Counted from the first letter of the stretch, positions 17,549 to 27,993 are shown. The stretch: 64,000 bases of DNA from Hymenobacter baengnokdamensis (GCF_008728635.1 NZ_CP044285.1:3100001-3164000), one strand, 5' to 3'. Program-made: numbers and translations. Notes: generated by a model from the letters alone, not told the origin.

Positions 17549-18142
17549 TTATACTGTCCCCACACTTTCAAAATTCAAACCGACTAAACCCTGAGCCTTA
17601 GCTGCATCCTTAACCTTCTGGCTTACATAAATGCCAGAGGTTATTTGCCAGAAGTCTTTTCGCGCGCCAAAAATAGTAAGGTTTTCTATCTTTTTGACAT
17701 CGAAAACAGGCTTTACTAAAAAATCAGCGTTTCTGCCAGCAAAAACAGATTGCTCCATATTGAGTACATCTTGCTGCTTGATAAATCTTAGCAAATAATA
17801 CTGCCTGGAAACCTTGCTGTTTTGCCTAATGGTAACAGAAAGCCAATCGAATGGCTTTTCACTAATAATTTGGTTATCAAGCAGGTTTTTGAGTCGCTCA
17901 GAGAAAATAGGCCAGACTAAACTATTTGGTTGGTAATCGAGCCATAAATGCTTTAATTTACCTAGTTCACTCGACCTTCGTGAGCGGTTCTTTTCAAAAA
18001 GAATATCCTGGAGGACTAGGTCGAAGGGAAGAGTGGTTAAGCCATCTAGTTGGTCTATAAGTTTATAGGAAGCTGGTGTGTCGACAGGAGGACATGCAAC
18101 AGCGACACTCTTACTATCCAGTGGTGATAAGAAGAAGACCAT
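17549..18142 (-). CDS. hypothetical protein, immunity-like (DUF1629/Imm11-type C-terminus)
   Basis: Protein of 197 residues, no signal peptide, clearly AT-richer than its neighbours, which suggests recent transfer. The C-terminus (FDVKKIENLTIFGARKDFWQ, then IYVSQKVKDAAKAQGLVGLNF) resembles the end of DUF1629-type immunity proteins, where a ligand strand is followed by a 'VS-x-K-x(3)-A' helix and a final strand. No toxin with a matching polymorphic C-terminus lies beside it, so it would be an orphan immunity gene. This family call is tentative and made by eye. Confidence 0.6.
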   Translation of the reverse strand: MVFFLSPLDSKSVAVACPPVDTPASYKLIDQLDGLTTLPFDLVLQDILFEKNRSRRSSELGKLKHLWLDYQPNSLVWPIFSERLKNLLDNQIISEKPFDWLSVTIRQNSKVSRQYYLLRFIKQQDVLNMEQSVFAGRNADFLVKPVFDVKKIENLTIFGARKDFWQITSGIYVSQKVKDAAKAQGLVGLNFESVGTV

Positions 18143-18173
18143 AGCTAAGGCTAGTGCTTTGCGTTAGCAAGTG

Positions 18174-19685
<1,512 letters not shown>

Positions 19686-19698
19686 GCGGGGTGGGAGA

Positions 19699-19768
19699 GT
19701 AGCGCGGACTTTTAGTCCGCGACAGCAAAGGTCAGCGCAAGCACTCGCGGACTGAAAGTCCGCGCTAC
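19699..19768. repeat. GTAGCG-type nested hairpin repeat in the accC leader
   Basis: GTAGCGCGGACT (19699-19710) followed by TTT and AGTCCGCG, then 23 bases later CGCGGACT, GAA and AGTCCGCGCTAC (to 19768). Each half is a hairpin and the outer ends also pair, giving a cruciform-capable element. It falls inside the presumed 5' leader of accC. Confidence 0.65.
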
Positions 19769-19867
19769 TGCGCCACAAAGAAAACCTTAAACCGCCGGCC
19801 CGGTACTAAAGAGGCTGCCCGCTGCCCGTCGTTACGCCCAAATTATGTACAAAAGCTGAGCGCGGCC

Positions 19868-19875
19868 TATCTTTG
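19868..19875 (+). promoter_or_regulatory. -7 promoter box of the SPT-like gene
   Basis: TATCTTTG followed by T, a full match to TAnnTTTGY. Transcription would begin near 19882, leaving a leader of about 70 bases to the GTG at 19953. Confidence 0.6.
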
Positions 19876-19952
19876 TCGTTTAACAGTTCTTGCAGCGCGG
19901 GCCATTTGGGTTCGCTTACTTCGCTCTCATAACTTATTCCCCAAGTTTTTCA

Positions 19953-21191
19953 GTGGATATTTTCGACCGCGTTTCGGCCAACCGGGGCCCGCTGGGTTCG
20001 CACTCCCATTATGCCCACGGCTACTTCACGTTTCCCAAGCTCGAAGGCGAGATTAACCCCCGGATGCTGTTTCGGGGGAAGGAAGTATTGACCTGGAGCC
20101 TGAACAACTACCTCGGCCTGGCCAACCATCCGGAAGTGCGGCAGGCCGATGCCGACGGGGCCGCGCACTACGGCATGGCTTACCCCATGGGGGCGCGGAT
20201 TATGAGCGGCAACTCGACCCTGCACGAGCAGCTGGAAAATGAGCTGGCCGATTTCGTGCACAAGCCCGCCGCGCTGCTGCTCAACTTCGGCTACCAGGGC
20301 GTGGTAAGCATTATCGACGCGCTGGTAAGCCGCCACGACGCCATCGTGTACGATGCCGAGTCGCACGCCTGCATTATCGACGGCGTACGCCTGCACCAGG
20401 GCAAGCGCTTCGTGTTTCCGCACAACGATATTGAGAGCCTCGAAAAGCAGCTCGAGCGCGCCAAGCGCCTCACCGACGAAACCGGCGGCGGCATCCTCGT
20501 CATTACCGAAGGCATGTTTGGCATGTCGGGCAACCTCGGCAAGCTGCGCGAAATCGTGAAGCTAAAGGAGAAATACAGCTTCCGGCTGTTTGTCGACGAT
20601 GCCCACGGCTTCGGCACGCTGGGGGCCACCGGGGCCGGCACAGCCGAGCATTTGGGCATTACGGAGGGCGTAGACCTGATTTTTTACACCTTCGCCAAGA
20701 GCATGGCCAGCATTGGCGCCTTCGTAGCGGGCCAGGAGGCAGTTATTGAATATTTGCGCTACAACATGCGCAGCCAGATTTTTGCCAAATCCCTGCCGAT
20801 GGCCCTCGTCATTGGGGCCCTGAAGCGCCTGGAGCTGATTCGCAACCACCCGGAGTACCGCGAAAACCTCTGGACCATCGTGCGCGCCCTGCAAAGCGGC
20901 CTGCGCGAGAAAGGCTTCAACATCGGTACCACCGAGTCGCCGGTGACGCCGGTTTTTCTCAACGGCCAAATCCCCGACGCCACGGCCCTAACCTTCGATT
21001 TGCGTGAGAATCACGGAGTTTTCTGCTCTATTGTAGTGTATCCGGTAGTGCCCAAGGGCGTTATTATGCTGCGCCTCATCCCCACGGCGGTGCACACGCT
21101 CGAAGATGTGCGCCAGACCATTGCGGCCTTCGAAGCCATTGCCACTAAGCTCGACAAAGGGCTCTACAGCAAACAGCCCGCTACTGCCTAA
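19953..21191 (+). CDS. PLP-dependent alpha-oxoamine synthase (serine palmitoyltransferase-like)
   Basis: Condenses an amino acid with an acyl-CoA/ACP and releases CO2; in Bacteroidota such enzymes start sphingolipid (serine) or sulfonolipid (cysteate) synthesis. 412 residues with LNNYLGLANHPEV, the PLP-stacking His in DAESHACIIDGVRL, EGMFGMSGNLGKL, DDAHGFGTLG, and the PLP Lys in FYTFAKSMASIG. The C-terminal half (GTTESPVTPVFL, RLIPTAVHT) follows Bacteroides SPT. 2-amino-3-ketobutyrate CoA ligase and AONS are related alternatives. I chose the GTG at 19953 (MDIFDRVSANRGPLG); an upstream ATG lies only about 15 bases after the promoter box. Confidence 0.85.
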   Translation: MDIFDRVSANRGPLGSHSHYAHGYFTFPKLEGEINPRMLFRGKEVLTWSLNNYLGLANHPEVRQADADGAAHYGMAYPMGARIMSGNSTLHEQLENELADFVHKPAALLLNFGYQGVVSIIDALVSRHDAIVYDAESHACIIDGVRLHQGKRFVFPHNDIESLEKQLERAKRLTDETGGGILVITEGMFGMSGNLGKLREIVKLKEKYSFRLFVDDAHGFGTLGATGAGTAEHLGITEGVDLIFYTFAKSMASIGAFVAGQEAVIEYLRYNMRSQIFAKSLPMALVIGALKRLELIRNHPEYRENLWTIVRALQSGLREKGFNIGTTESPVTPVFLNGQIPDATALTFDLRENHGVFCSIVVYPVVPKGVIMLRLIPTAVHTLEDVRQTIAAFEAIATKLDKGLYSKQPATA

Positions 21192-21221
21192 AACAGTGGT
21201 AACTAGCTCGCCAAACTGCTG

Positions 21222-21262
21222 CGCCCCGGCTGCCCTTATGGGCGGCCGGGGCGTTGATTTTT
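21222..21262 (+). terminator. intrinsic terminator after the SPT-like gene
   Basis: Perfect 14-bp GC-rich stem (21222-21235 with 21240-21253, loop TTAT), followed after a short gap by TTGATTTTTG. Confidence 0.75.
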
Positions 21263-21449
21263 GTACAATTCCAAGTGGCTTGGTGGGTCGCTGGTGAGTT
21301 TTTAGGCCGTTCTGAAGCAAAAAAGGCCTCTACGAAGCCGGAAATGCGGTTTTGAAAAAAACCCGGAAAAGTTGCTTGCGTAGAAAGTCCCTGTATATTA
21401 GGGCCGCGTAAGCACAATTTCCTTTCTCACCCATTACCAACCAACTTTC

Positions 21450-21728
21450 ATGGCTAACCCTTTCAATAAAATCAAAGACCTGATTCACTCGCTGGAAGAC
21501 GACTTCGAAAAGTCGTATGACAAGAATAACGCGGCGGCTGGTACCCGCGTGCGCAAAGGCATGCAGGACCTTAAGAACCACGCCCAGGCCATCCGCCTGG
21601 AAGTGCAGAACATGAAGAACTCGTCGAAAGACGGCGCGGCCGCTCCGGCTGCCAAGGCTGCTCCGGCCGCTAAGAAAGCTGCTCCGGCTGCTGCTAAAAA
21701 GGCAGCTCCCGCTGCGAAAAAGAAGTAA
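21450..21728 (+). CDS. histone H1-like DNA-binding protein
   Basis: Small basic protein of 92 residues. The first 60 residues form an amphipathic helical part with the conserved AAGTRVRKGMQDLKNHAQ, as in bacterial Hc1-like proteins of Bacteroidota and chlamydiae; the tail is a run of Ala-Pro-Ala-Lys-Lys repeats like the C-terminal tail of eukaryotic H1. It should bind DNA non-specifically and compact the nucleoid. The gene stands alone with its own terminator. Tail repeats are encoded by recurring GCTCCGGCTGC-like units and may vary in number between strains. Confidence 0.88.
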   Translation: MANPFNKIKDLIHSLEDDFEKSYDKNNAAAGTRVRKGMQDLKNHAQAIRLEVQNMKNSSKDGAAAPAAKAAPAAKKAAPAAAKKAAPAAKKK

Positions 21729-21783
21729 GTCCGGCCCACGGATTTATCCGGATTTGTCGGATTATTCAGACGAGCTTTCCAAC

Positions 21784-21817
21784 AAAAAAGCCTCGCTGGT
21801 CAGCGGGGCTTTTTTGT
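21784..21817. terminator. bidirectional-type terminator between histone H1-like gene and tyrS
   Basis: AAAAAAGCCTCGCTG pairs with CAGCGGGGCTTTTTT around a GT loop; T run on the plus strand and A run before the stem allow use from either side. A second AT-rich hairpin (ATTGATTATTT, 21829-21839 with 21850-21860) overlaps the tyrS stop codon. Confidence 0.8.
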
Positions 21818-21855
21818 CGACACCTTATATTGATTATTTATTATATATAAAATAA

Positions 21856-23166
21856 TCAATTTCCTGCTTTTAGAAGATAGTGCTTTTTGCCTTTCTTGAC
21901 TACCAGGTACTTGCCCAGCAGCAGGGGCAGCTCGGCGGCGGGCTGCTGGGGGTTGCTGATTTTTTGGCCGTTGAGGCTAAGGCCACCGTTCTGCATCATC
22001 TTGCGGGCTTCACCTTTGGACGGAAATACCTGCCCGCCGGTGGTGTCGCTGAGTAGGGTGGCCACGTCGGTTTCGGCCAGCTGCGCGGGCGTGATGGGTA
22101 GCTGCGGCTCGCCGGCAAACACGTCGAGCAGGGTCGCCTCGTCGAGCGCGGCCAGGTCGCCGCCCCCGAATAGCACCTGCGAAGCAGCCACGGCCGCTTC
22201 GTAAGCCGCCTCGGAGTGCACCCGGATGGTTACCTCCCGGGCCAACGCCTTTTGCAGCAGGCGCAGGTGCGGCGCCTGGGCGTGCTCGGCTTCCAGGGCT
22301 TCGATTTCGGCCTGTCCGAGTAGCGTAAACACACGGATGAGGCGCGGGGCGTCTTCGTCTTTGCTGTTGAGAAAAAACTGGTAGAACTGGTAGGGCGAGG
22401 TCAGGGCCGGGTCGAGCCACACGGTGCCGGTTTCACTCTTGCCGTACTTGGTGCCGTCGGCCTTGGTGATGAGCTGGCCGGTGAGGGCGTAGGCCTTGCC
22501 CTGGCCGTCGGTGAGGCGGCGAATGAGCTCGGTGCCGGTGGTAATGTTGCCCCACTGGTCGCTGGCGCCCATTTGCAGCGTGCAGCCCAGGTGCTGGTAG
22601 AGGTGGAAAAAGTCGTAGCCTTGCAGCAGCTGGTAGCTGAACTCGGTGTAGCTGATGCCCTCGGAGCCCCCGGCCGACGGGCCTTCTTCGCCGCCGCCGA
22701 TGCGACGCTTCACCGAGTCTTTGGCCATCATGTAGTTTACGGTGAGGTGCTTGCCTACATCGCGCAGAAACTGCAAAAAGCTGAAGTCCTTGAACCAGTC
22801 GTAGTTGTTGACGAGCACCGCGCCGGTGGGCGAGTCGTTGAACTCCAGGAATTTTTCGAGCTGCGCCCGAATACCCGCCTGGTTGGCGCGCAGGGTGGTT
22901 TCGTCGAGCAGGTTGCGTTCGGCGCTTTTGCCGCTGGGGTCGCCAATCATGCCGGTGGCGCCCCCCACCAGCGCCACCGGGCGGTGGCCGGCGCGCTGCA
23001 AGTGCACCAGCAGCATAATAGTGGCCAGGTTGCCGATGTGCAGCGAGGCCGCCGTGGGGTCGAAGCCGATGTAGCCCGACACGGGCGCGGCGCTGGCCAG
23101 GTGCTCGGCGGTGCCGGGCATGGCATCATGGTACATGCCGCGCCACTTCAATTCTTCAAGTAACAT
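21856..23166 (-). CDS. tyrS: tyrosyl-tRNA synthetase
   Basis: Class I aminoacyl-tRNA synthetase of 436 residues. HIGH-type motif appears as LHIGN in the Rossmann half, GMIGDPSG follows, MGASDQWGN marks tRNA/Tyr recognition, and the KMSKS loop reads [13 protein letters not shown]-terminal S4 RNA-binding domain runs from about residue 370. TyrRS rather than TrpRS by YIGFDPTA and QLLQGYDF. The ATG at 23166 lies inside an inverted duplication shared with the holA start; TAACTTTG on the minus strand (23225-23232) is the likely -7 box. Confidence 0.97.
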   Translation of the reverse strand: MLLEELKWRGMYHDAMPGTAEHLASAAPVSGYIGFDPTAASLHIGNLATIMLLVHLQRAGHRPVALVGGATGMIGDPSGKSAERNLLDETTLRANQAGIRAQLEKFLEFNDSPTGAVLVNNYDWFKDFSFLQFLRDVGKHLTVNYMMAKDSVKRRIGGGEEGPSAGGSEGISYTEFSYQLLQGYDFFHLYQHLGCTLQMGASDQWGNITTGTELIRRLTDGQGKAYALTGQLITKADGTKYGKSETGTVWLDPALTSPYQFYQFFLNSKDEDAPRLIRVFTLLGQAEIEALEAEHAQAPHLRLLQKALAREVTIRVHSEAAYEAAVAASQVLFGGGDLAALDEATLLDVFAGEPQLPITPAQLAETDVATLLSDTTGGQVFPSKGEARKMMQNGGLSLNGQKISNPQQPAAELPLLLGKYLVVKKGKKHYLLKAGN

Positions 23167-23309
23167 TTATCAATTAACAGTTAACAGTTGCCTGCTTGCC
23201 CTTCGTGGAGCGGTAAAATCGCAGCAAAGTTAGCCAACGAGTAACTTCGCCTGATTAGGCTGGCTCGCGCCCGCTTATTGTTAACTGTTAACTGTTAAAT
23301 GTTACTTGA
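23156..23309. repeat. heptamer-word inverted duplication joining the tyrS and holA starts
   Basis: Arms 23156-23186 and 23279-23309 pair at 29 of 31 positions around a 92-base loop. Reading into each gene, both arms are made of TTAACTG-type heptamers followed by AAATGTTACTTGA. That block supplies the ATG of tyrS, while in holA the copied ATG (23299) is out of frame. Confidence 0.7.
23225..23232 (-). promoter_or_regulatory. -7 promoter box of tyrS
   Basis: TAACTTTG followed by C on the minus strand matches TAnnTTTGY. The start of transcription would lie about 50 bases before the tyrS ATG, within the loop of the inverted duplication. Confidence 0.55.
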
Positions 23310-24364
23310 TACAGGACGCCGACGCCATTCTTAAAGCCGTGCAGCAGCGGCAGTTTCAGCCGGTGTATTTTTTGCAGGGCGACGAGCCCTATTTCATTGA
23401 TACCGTGGCTGATGCACTCGAAAGCTCGGTGCTGCCCGAGAGCGAGCGCAGCTTCAACCAGACGGTGCTCTACGGCAAGGATACCGATACGGCGGGTATT
23501 CTGGGCCAGGCCAGGCGCTTCCCGATGATGAGCGACTACTCGGTCGTGATTGTGAAGGAGGCGCAGGCCGTGGCCGATTTGGAAAGCGAAAAAGCCTGGC
23601 CTTTTCTCGAAGCCTACCTCAAAAACCCGCTGGCCAGCACCGTGCTCGTGCTCTGCTACAAGCACAAAACCCTCGACTCGCGCAAGAAGCTCGGCAAGCT
23701 GCTGGCCGGCAAAGACGCGCCCGGCGCGGTGCTGATGACCAGCAAGAAGCTCTACGACAGCCAGGTGCCGCAGTGGCTGACCGGCTACGTACGCTCGCGC
23801 AAGCAGCAGATTTCGGGCGGCGCCACCGCGCTGCTGGCCGAGTACATCGGCGCCGACCTGGGCCGGCTGGCCAACGAGGTAAACAAGCTGCTGCTCAACG
23901 TGAAAGCCGGCCAGGCCATCGACGAAGACCTGGTGCAGCGCATGGTAGGGATAAGCAAGGAGTATAATATATTTGAGTTGCAGCGGGCCTTGGTGCAGCG
24001 CGACGTGCTCAAGGCCAACCGCATTCTTACGCACTTTGCCGCCAACCCCAAGGCCAACCCGCTCATTCCCAACCTTACGCTGCTCTTCAACTTCTTCACG
24101 CGCCTGCTCATGCTGCACCAGGCCGGCCCGAACCCGTCGGACGCCGACTTGCAGAAAATGGGCATCAACAAGTTTGCCCAGAAGGAATACCAGCTGGCCC
24201 AGCGCCAGTTCAGCCCCGAGCGCACCATCGACCTGATTCACCTTATTCGAAGGGCCGACGCGCAGAGCAAGGGTATTGAGAGCGGCAGCATGGATGAGGG
24301 CGAAATTCTACGCGAGCTGGTGTGGCTGATACTGCACCCGGTGCCGGCGGCGGCCGTGGATTAA
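23306..24364 (+). CDS. holA: DNA polymerase III delta subunit (clamp loader)
   Basis: Opens the beta clamp as part of the clamp loader. 352 residues with the N-terminal FQPVYFLQGDEPYFIDTV, degenerate P-loop-like region, a central VVIVKEAQAV strand, ISGGATALLAEYIGADLGRLANEVNKLLL, and the C-terminal collar domain (ERTIDLIHLIRRADAQSKG). The reading frame can only start with the TTG at 23306 (MIQDADAILKA); an ATG seven bases upstream, part of the inverted duplication, is in another frame. Divergent from tyrS. Confidence 0.92.
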   Translation: MIQDADAILKAVQQRQFQPVYFLQGDEPYFIDTVADALESSVLPESERSFNQTVLYGKDTDTAGILGQARRFPMMSDYSVVIVKEAQAVADLESEKAWPFLEAYLKNPLASTVLVLCYKHKTLDSRKKLGKLLAGKDAPGAVLMTSKKLYDSQVPQWLTGYVRSRKQQISGGATALLAEYIGADLGRLANEVNKLLLNVKAGQAIDEDLVQRMVGISKEYNIFELQRALVQRDVLKANRILTHFAANPKANPLIPNLTLLFNFFTRLLMLHQAGPNPSDADLQKMGINKFAQKEYQLAQRQFSPERTIDLIHLIRRADAQSKGIESGSMDEGEILRELVWLILHPVPAAAVD

Positions 24365-24445
24365 GGTGGGCCGGGTAAATAAGCTCTGCCTTAACGCCTT
24401 GGTGGTAAATGTCGTAAGGGCTGGTTTGTCCATTAGTTCAGCAGC

Positions 24446-25084
24446 ATGAAAAAGAACCAGCCTTCAGCCAATACCGCTGCCACGCCGCGGCCCAAACACT
24501 CGGTGGCCCAGAACTCTGCGGGCGAAATGCGCGGCCAGCGGCCGGCTACCGTAAAGAAAACCAGCACTGTCGGGAAAATAGTGGGTGGGGCGTTGCTGGC
24601 AGTAGGCGTAGCTTTGGTGGCCCGCCGCAGGAAAAGCGCGCCGGCCACTGACCAGGGCGCTACGCTCGACGAGCTGCTGTACTTCGTCAACGACCGTATC
24701 GAGGGCTACCAGCGGGCCGTGGCAGAAAGCCACGACGCCGAGCTGCGGGGCTACTACAAGCAGCTGGCCAGCCAGAGCCAGCAGTTTGCGACCGACCTGA
24801 ACACCTACCTGACCCGCGAAGGCGGCAAGCGCGAAACCAGCACGACCCTCAAGGGCAAGCTCTACCGCGCCTGGATGGATACCAAGGCCATCGTCACGGC
24901 CCGCGATGAAAAGAGCATCCTCGGCTCTAATATCTACGGCGAGGAATGGGCCCTGAAAGCCTACCAGGAAGCCCTGGCCGACCGCACGCTTACCGGGCCC
25001 CTGCGCCAGGCCGTGGAGCGCCAGTATGCGCTGTCGCAACACACGTATGACCGGCTGAAAAAGTTGAAGGCCAAGCAGGGGTAG
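24446..25084 (+). CDS. PA2169-family four-helix-bundle protein (DUF2383)
   Basis: Protein of 212 residues. The first 40 are basic and low-complexity, then a single hydrophobic segment (VGKIVGGALLAVGVALVARR), then a ferritin-like four-helix DUF2383 domain starting LDELLYFVNDRIEGYQRAV and ending LSQHTYDRLKKLK. Family members occur in stress and envelope contexts and have no proven activity. The N-terminal extension with a helix is unusual for the family. It is followed by a second small gene with a similar GGAILAAGAAYLYKR segment, so the two may belong together. Confidence 0.8.
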   Translation: MKKNQPSANTAATPRPKHSVAQNSAGEMRGQRPATVKKTSTVGKIVGGALLAVGVALVARRRKSAPATDQGATLDELLYFVNDRIEGYQRAVAESHDAELRGYYKQLASQSQQFATDLNTYLTREGGKRETSTTLKGKLYRAWMDTKAIVTARDEKSILGSNIYGEEWALKAYQEALADRTLTGPLRQAVERQYALSQHTYDRLKKLKAKQG

Positions 25085-25165
25085 CCGCAATCCCTGGCAG
25101 TAGTGGGCAACGCAGGTCGTTTCTTAATCGTAAGAAGGCTCTCCCACTTAAATCTGATTTTACCC

Positions 25166-25366
25166 ATGAGCGATAACCAACCGAGCGGCACCCTGGGCGG
25201 CATGATTGCCAGCCTGTTTGGCCGGAGAAATAATGACGACGCTACTACTGGCGGCCTCACCTCTACGCATAAAGTACTAGGCGGCGCCATTCTGGCCGCC
25301 GGCGCAGCCTACCTCTACAAGCGCGCCAAAGCGGGCAGCCTCAACGTGCCGGGGGTGAGCAAGTAG
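25166..25366 (+). CDS. small hypothetical protein with one hydrophobic segment
   Basis: 66 residues: polar start MSDNQPSGTLGGMIASLFG, an Asn/Asp-rich linker, then HKVLGGAILAAGAAYLYKR, likely a single membrane helix with a basic cytoplasmic end. The segment echoes the one in the PA2169-type protein just upstream. The ATG at 25166 follows a 5' leader with no better start. A strong terminator follows. No function can be assigned. Confidence 0.65.
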   Translation: MSDNQPSGTLGGMIASLFGRRNNDDATTGGLTSTHKVLGGAILAAGAAYLYKRAKAGSLNVPGVSK

Positions 25367-25388
25367 CCTCCGTAAACACCACAATAAA

Positions 25389-25432
25389 CACAAAAAACCC
25401 CCGGCAATCGCATTGCCGGGGGGTTTGTGTTT
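25389..25432. terminator. strong bidirectional terminator
   Basis: AAACCCCCGGCAAT / ATTGCCGGGGGGTTT stem with loop CGC, flanked by CACAAAAA and TTTGTGTTT. It serves the small plus-strand gene and the converging M28 peptidase gene. Confidence 0.85.
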
Positions 25433-25445
25433 ATCGGGAAAAAGC

Positions 25446-27167
25446 CTATTGTGGCCGGCTTTTCAGGCGCACGGCCCGGAACTCGGAGCCGGCTTTCCAC
25501 TGCGGGAAGGTAGTTTCGCTGGCCAGCTGCTGGCCGATGCGGAAGAGCAGGCGCGCATCCTGCGCCGCGCCGCGCAGGTCCCACTTGGGGTTAAACTGGT
25601 CGGAAGGCTGGTGATAGTTATTAGCCTCGAACTCTTTGCGCTCTTTCTCGGCGAAAGCCTTGCCGTGCAGGCGGCTGTCAAACGAGCCGCTGGCGTAGAG
25701 CGCCGGCACGCCCACCTTGGCAAAGCTGAAGTGGTCGGAGCGGTAGAAGCTGCCGGTTTCGGGGTGCTGATAGGGGATGACGTAGCGGTTCTGCTCCTTG
25801 GCGGCGGTGCGGGCGTAGTCGTCCAGGTCCGACTGTCCGTAGCCGGTGATGGTCACGTCGCGCATCGGCCCAAAGGCCAGCAGCTCATCCATATTGATGT
25901 CGGCTACCGTGTTTTTGAGCGGGAAGATGGGATGCTGGGCGTAGTAGTCGGAGCCGAGCAGCCCCTGCTCTTCGCCCGTCACGGCCAGAAACACGATGCT
26001 ACGGCCGGGTTTCTGCTTGGCCTGCACGAAGCCGTTGGCAATGGCCAGCAAACCCGCGCAGCCGCTGGCGTTGTCGAGCGCCCCGTTGTAAATCGAGTCG
26101 CCGGCTACGGCCGGCCCGATGCCGAGGTGGTCCCAGTGCGCCGAATAGATGATGTACTCGTTGGGCCGGCTGGTGCCGGGCAGCATAGCCACCACGTTTT
26201 TGGAGGTTTTATACGTGATTTTATTGTGCAGCGTAGTGGTCAGGCTCAGGCCCAGGTCTTTGCCCTTAAAGCCGGGTTTATTAGCGGCGGCGTACAGGTC
26301 GTCATACTTCAGGCCGGCGGCGGTGAACAGCTGCTTGGCCGCGTCAAGGGTCATCCAGCCTTCGAGGGCCACTTTGCTGGCGCCGTGGTCGGGCGTCTGG
26401 GGGTGCAGCTTGGCCCCGCCGTTGCTGCTTTGCACCACCGTCCAGGGGTAGGAAGCGGGCTTGGTGTCGTGGATGATGACCAGGCCGGTTGCGCCGTGGC
26501 GGGCCGCCTCCTCGTACTTGTACATCCAGCGGCCGTAGTAGGTCATTTCCTTGCCCTTGAACATAGTAGTATCGGTGCCCGCGTTGCCGGGGTCGTTGAT
26601 GAGCACCACTACGGTTTTGCCCTTCACGTCGAGGCCGGCGTAGTCGTCCCACTTGTACTCGGGGGCCGTCACGCCGTAGCCGGCAAATACCAGCGGCGAG
26701 CTTTTGATTTCGACCGTAGGCTTCTCGCGCTCGGTCAGAAACATATAGTCTTTACGATATTTAAGCGTCAGGCTTTTGCCTTTCCTCGCAATGGTCGCCG
26801 TCGAGTCGGGCTTGCCAGCAATCTCGACCAGCGGCACCGGCTGAAAGTAGCTGCCGTTGTTGCCGGGTTTCAGCCCCAGCTTCTTAAACTCGCCGGCCAG
26901 GTAGCTCGTGGCTTTTTCCTCGCCCGCCGTAAATGGCCGCCGGCCCTGGTACTCATCCGAAGCCAACACCTTGATGTGCTGGGCAATGAGAGCAGGCGTG
27001 ATGCCGTCGTTGGGCGTGGCCACGCTGGCCGTGTCGGTGGGGGCCGCCTCGGTGGGCTTGCCGTTGACAGCGGTTTCGGTGGAGGTAGTAGAGTTGCTTT
27101 GGCAGCTGGCCAGCAGGAGGCCGGCCGCGACGGGAAGCAGCCAGGGGCGAAGGGTAGGAAGGGGCAT
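25446..27167 (-). CDS. M28 family zinc aminopeptidase, lipoprotein, with PA-domain insert
   Basis: Exopeptidase of 573 residues. Signal peptide ends in LLASC, so it is lipid-anchored. A protease-associated region (about 130-270, FAGYGVTAPEYKWDDYAGLDV) precedes the catalytic core. Metal ligands and catalytic residues: His-x-Asp in YSAHWDHLG, bridging Asp in NGALDNASG, catalytic Glu pair in VTGEEQGLLGS, Asp in ADINMDEL, and last His in RSDHFSFAKVGVPALY. All are present. Start at ATG 27167 gives a proper lipoprotein signal; the extra 11 codons upstream do not fit. TACCTTCGC lies in the upstream gap as a possible -7 box. Confidence 0.93.
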   Translation of the reverse strand: MPLPTLRPWLLPVAAGLLLASCQSNSTTSTETAVNGKPTEAAPTDTASVATPNDGITPALIAQHIKVLASDEYQGRRPFTAGEEKATSYLAGEFKKLGLKPGNNGSYFQPVPLVEIAGKPDSTATIARKGKSLTLKYRKDYMFLTEREKPTVEIKSSPLVFAGYGVTAPEYKWDDYAGLDVKGKTVVVLINDPGNAGTDTTMFKGKEMTYYGRWMYKYEEAARHGATGLVIIHDTKPASYPWTVVQSSNGGAKLHPQTPDHGASKVALEGWMTLDAAKQLFTAAGLKYDDLYAAANKPGFKGKDLGLSLTTTLHNKITYKTSKNVVAMLPGTSRPNEYIIYSAHWDHLGIGPAVAGDSIYNGALDNASGCAGLLAIANGFVQAKQKPGRSIVFLAVTGEEQGLLGSDYYAQHPIFPLKNTVADINMDELLAFGPMRDVTITGYGQSDLDDYARTAAKEQNRYVIPYQHPETGSFYRSDHFSFAKVGVPALYASGSFDSRLHGKAFAEKERKEFEANNYHQPSDQFNPKWDLRGAAQDARLLFRIGQQLASETTFPQWKAGSEFRAVRLKSRPQ

Positions 27168-27555
27168 TGAAGAAAGTGTGGTTAAAAATGTTGGCAGCAA
27201 GCCCCTGCCGCAGTAGGCGGCTGGCTACCCGCTGCCATCAGCAGCGGTTGCGAAGGTAGGGCGGGCCAGCACGTTGACGCTAGCTCTCGGGTCACTTTTT
27301 AAGCGTGGCGCTTAGCAGGCGCTGAGCAGCGGCTCGCAACCCAGCCAAACAGTGCCCGCGTCACACCCGGGCCTGCTGAGTTGTTTTCTCCTAAAGTCAG
27401 ATAGTATAGGTGGTTAAATTGCTGATAGTAATTGTGATGAGTAAAGATTTTGGTAATTAAACCAGCTTGGCTAATAGCTGATTAAGGCAAAGATGGAGTT
27501 GCTGCCCACTAACTATGCCTGCTACTTTCGGGGCCTACTTCACTCCTAATCGTCT
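27168..27555. other. 388-base divergent intergenic region
   Basis: Lies between the divergent M28 peptidase and YiaA/B genes. GC-rich on the peptidase side with loose repeats of GCGCTTAGCAGGCGCTGAGCAG, AT-richer from about 27400. Near-consensus -7 boxes face outwards: TACCTTCG on the minus strand near 27255 and TACTTTCG near 27524 on the plus strand. No coding potential seen. Confidence 0.5.
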
Positions 27556-27993
27556 ATGTCACCTGCTCCCGTTACCACCTCCCGTCCTTCCGCCGCCTTT
27601 ATTGCCGCCTCGTGGTTTGCCCTGCTCGCAGGCATGGGCGGCTTCCTGATTGGCCTCTGGAACGCCGCAATGGCGCTCAACGAAAAAGGCTACTACTTCA
27701 CCGTGCTCATGTTCGGGCTGTTTGCCGTTATCTCCCTGCAAAAAACGGTGCGCGACCAGCTGGAAAAAATCCCCGTTACGGGCCTCTACTACGGCCTGGC
27801 CTGGTTTGCCACGCTGCTGGCTATTCTGCTGCTAGTGGTCGGCCTCTGGAACGCCACGCTTACGCTCAGCGAAAAAGGCTTTTATGCGATGGCCTTTTTG
27901 CTCAGCCTGTTTGGAGCCATTGCCGTGCAGAAGAATACGCGGGATATGGGTTCAGCACCGAAGGTTTCGGCTGGGATGGGGGATACTGAATAG
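27556..27993 (+). CDS. YiaA/YiaB-type inner-membrane protein
   Basis: 145 residues with two copies of the YiaAB two-helix unit: [20 protein letters not shown]...[20 protein letters not shown]...QKTVRD and again [20 protein letters not shown]...[27 protein letters not shown]. The duplicated NEKG/SEKG and QKxxRD marks show internal duplication. Four membrane helices are expected. Function of the family is unknown. Confidence 0.88.
   Translation: MSPAPVTTSRPSAAFIAASWFALLAGMGGFLIGLWNAAMALNEKGYYFTVLMFGLFAVISLQKTVRDQLEKIPVTGLYYGLAWFATLLAILLLVVGLWNATLTLSEKGFYAMAFLLSLFGAIAVQKNTRDMGSAPKVSAGMGDTE

Noticed and set aside
25413..27170. 585-codon plus-strand open frame opposite the M28 peptidase gene
   Set aside because: Antisense shadow in GC-rich coding DNA; the minus strand has a complete lipoprotein signal and all catalytic residues, while this frame is Gly/Val/His-rich without motifs.
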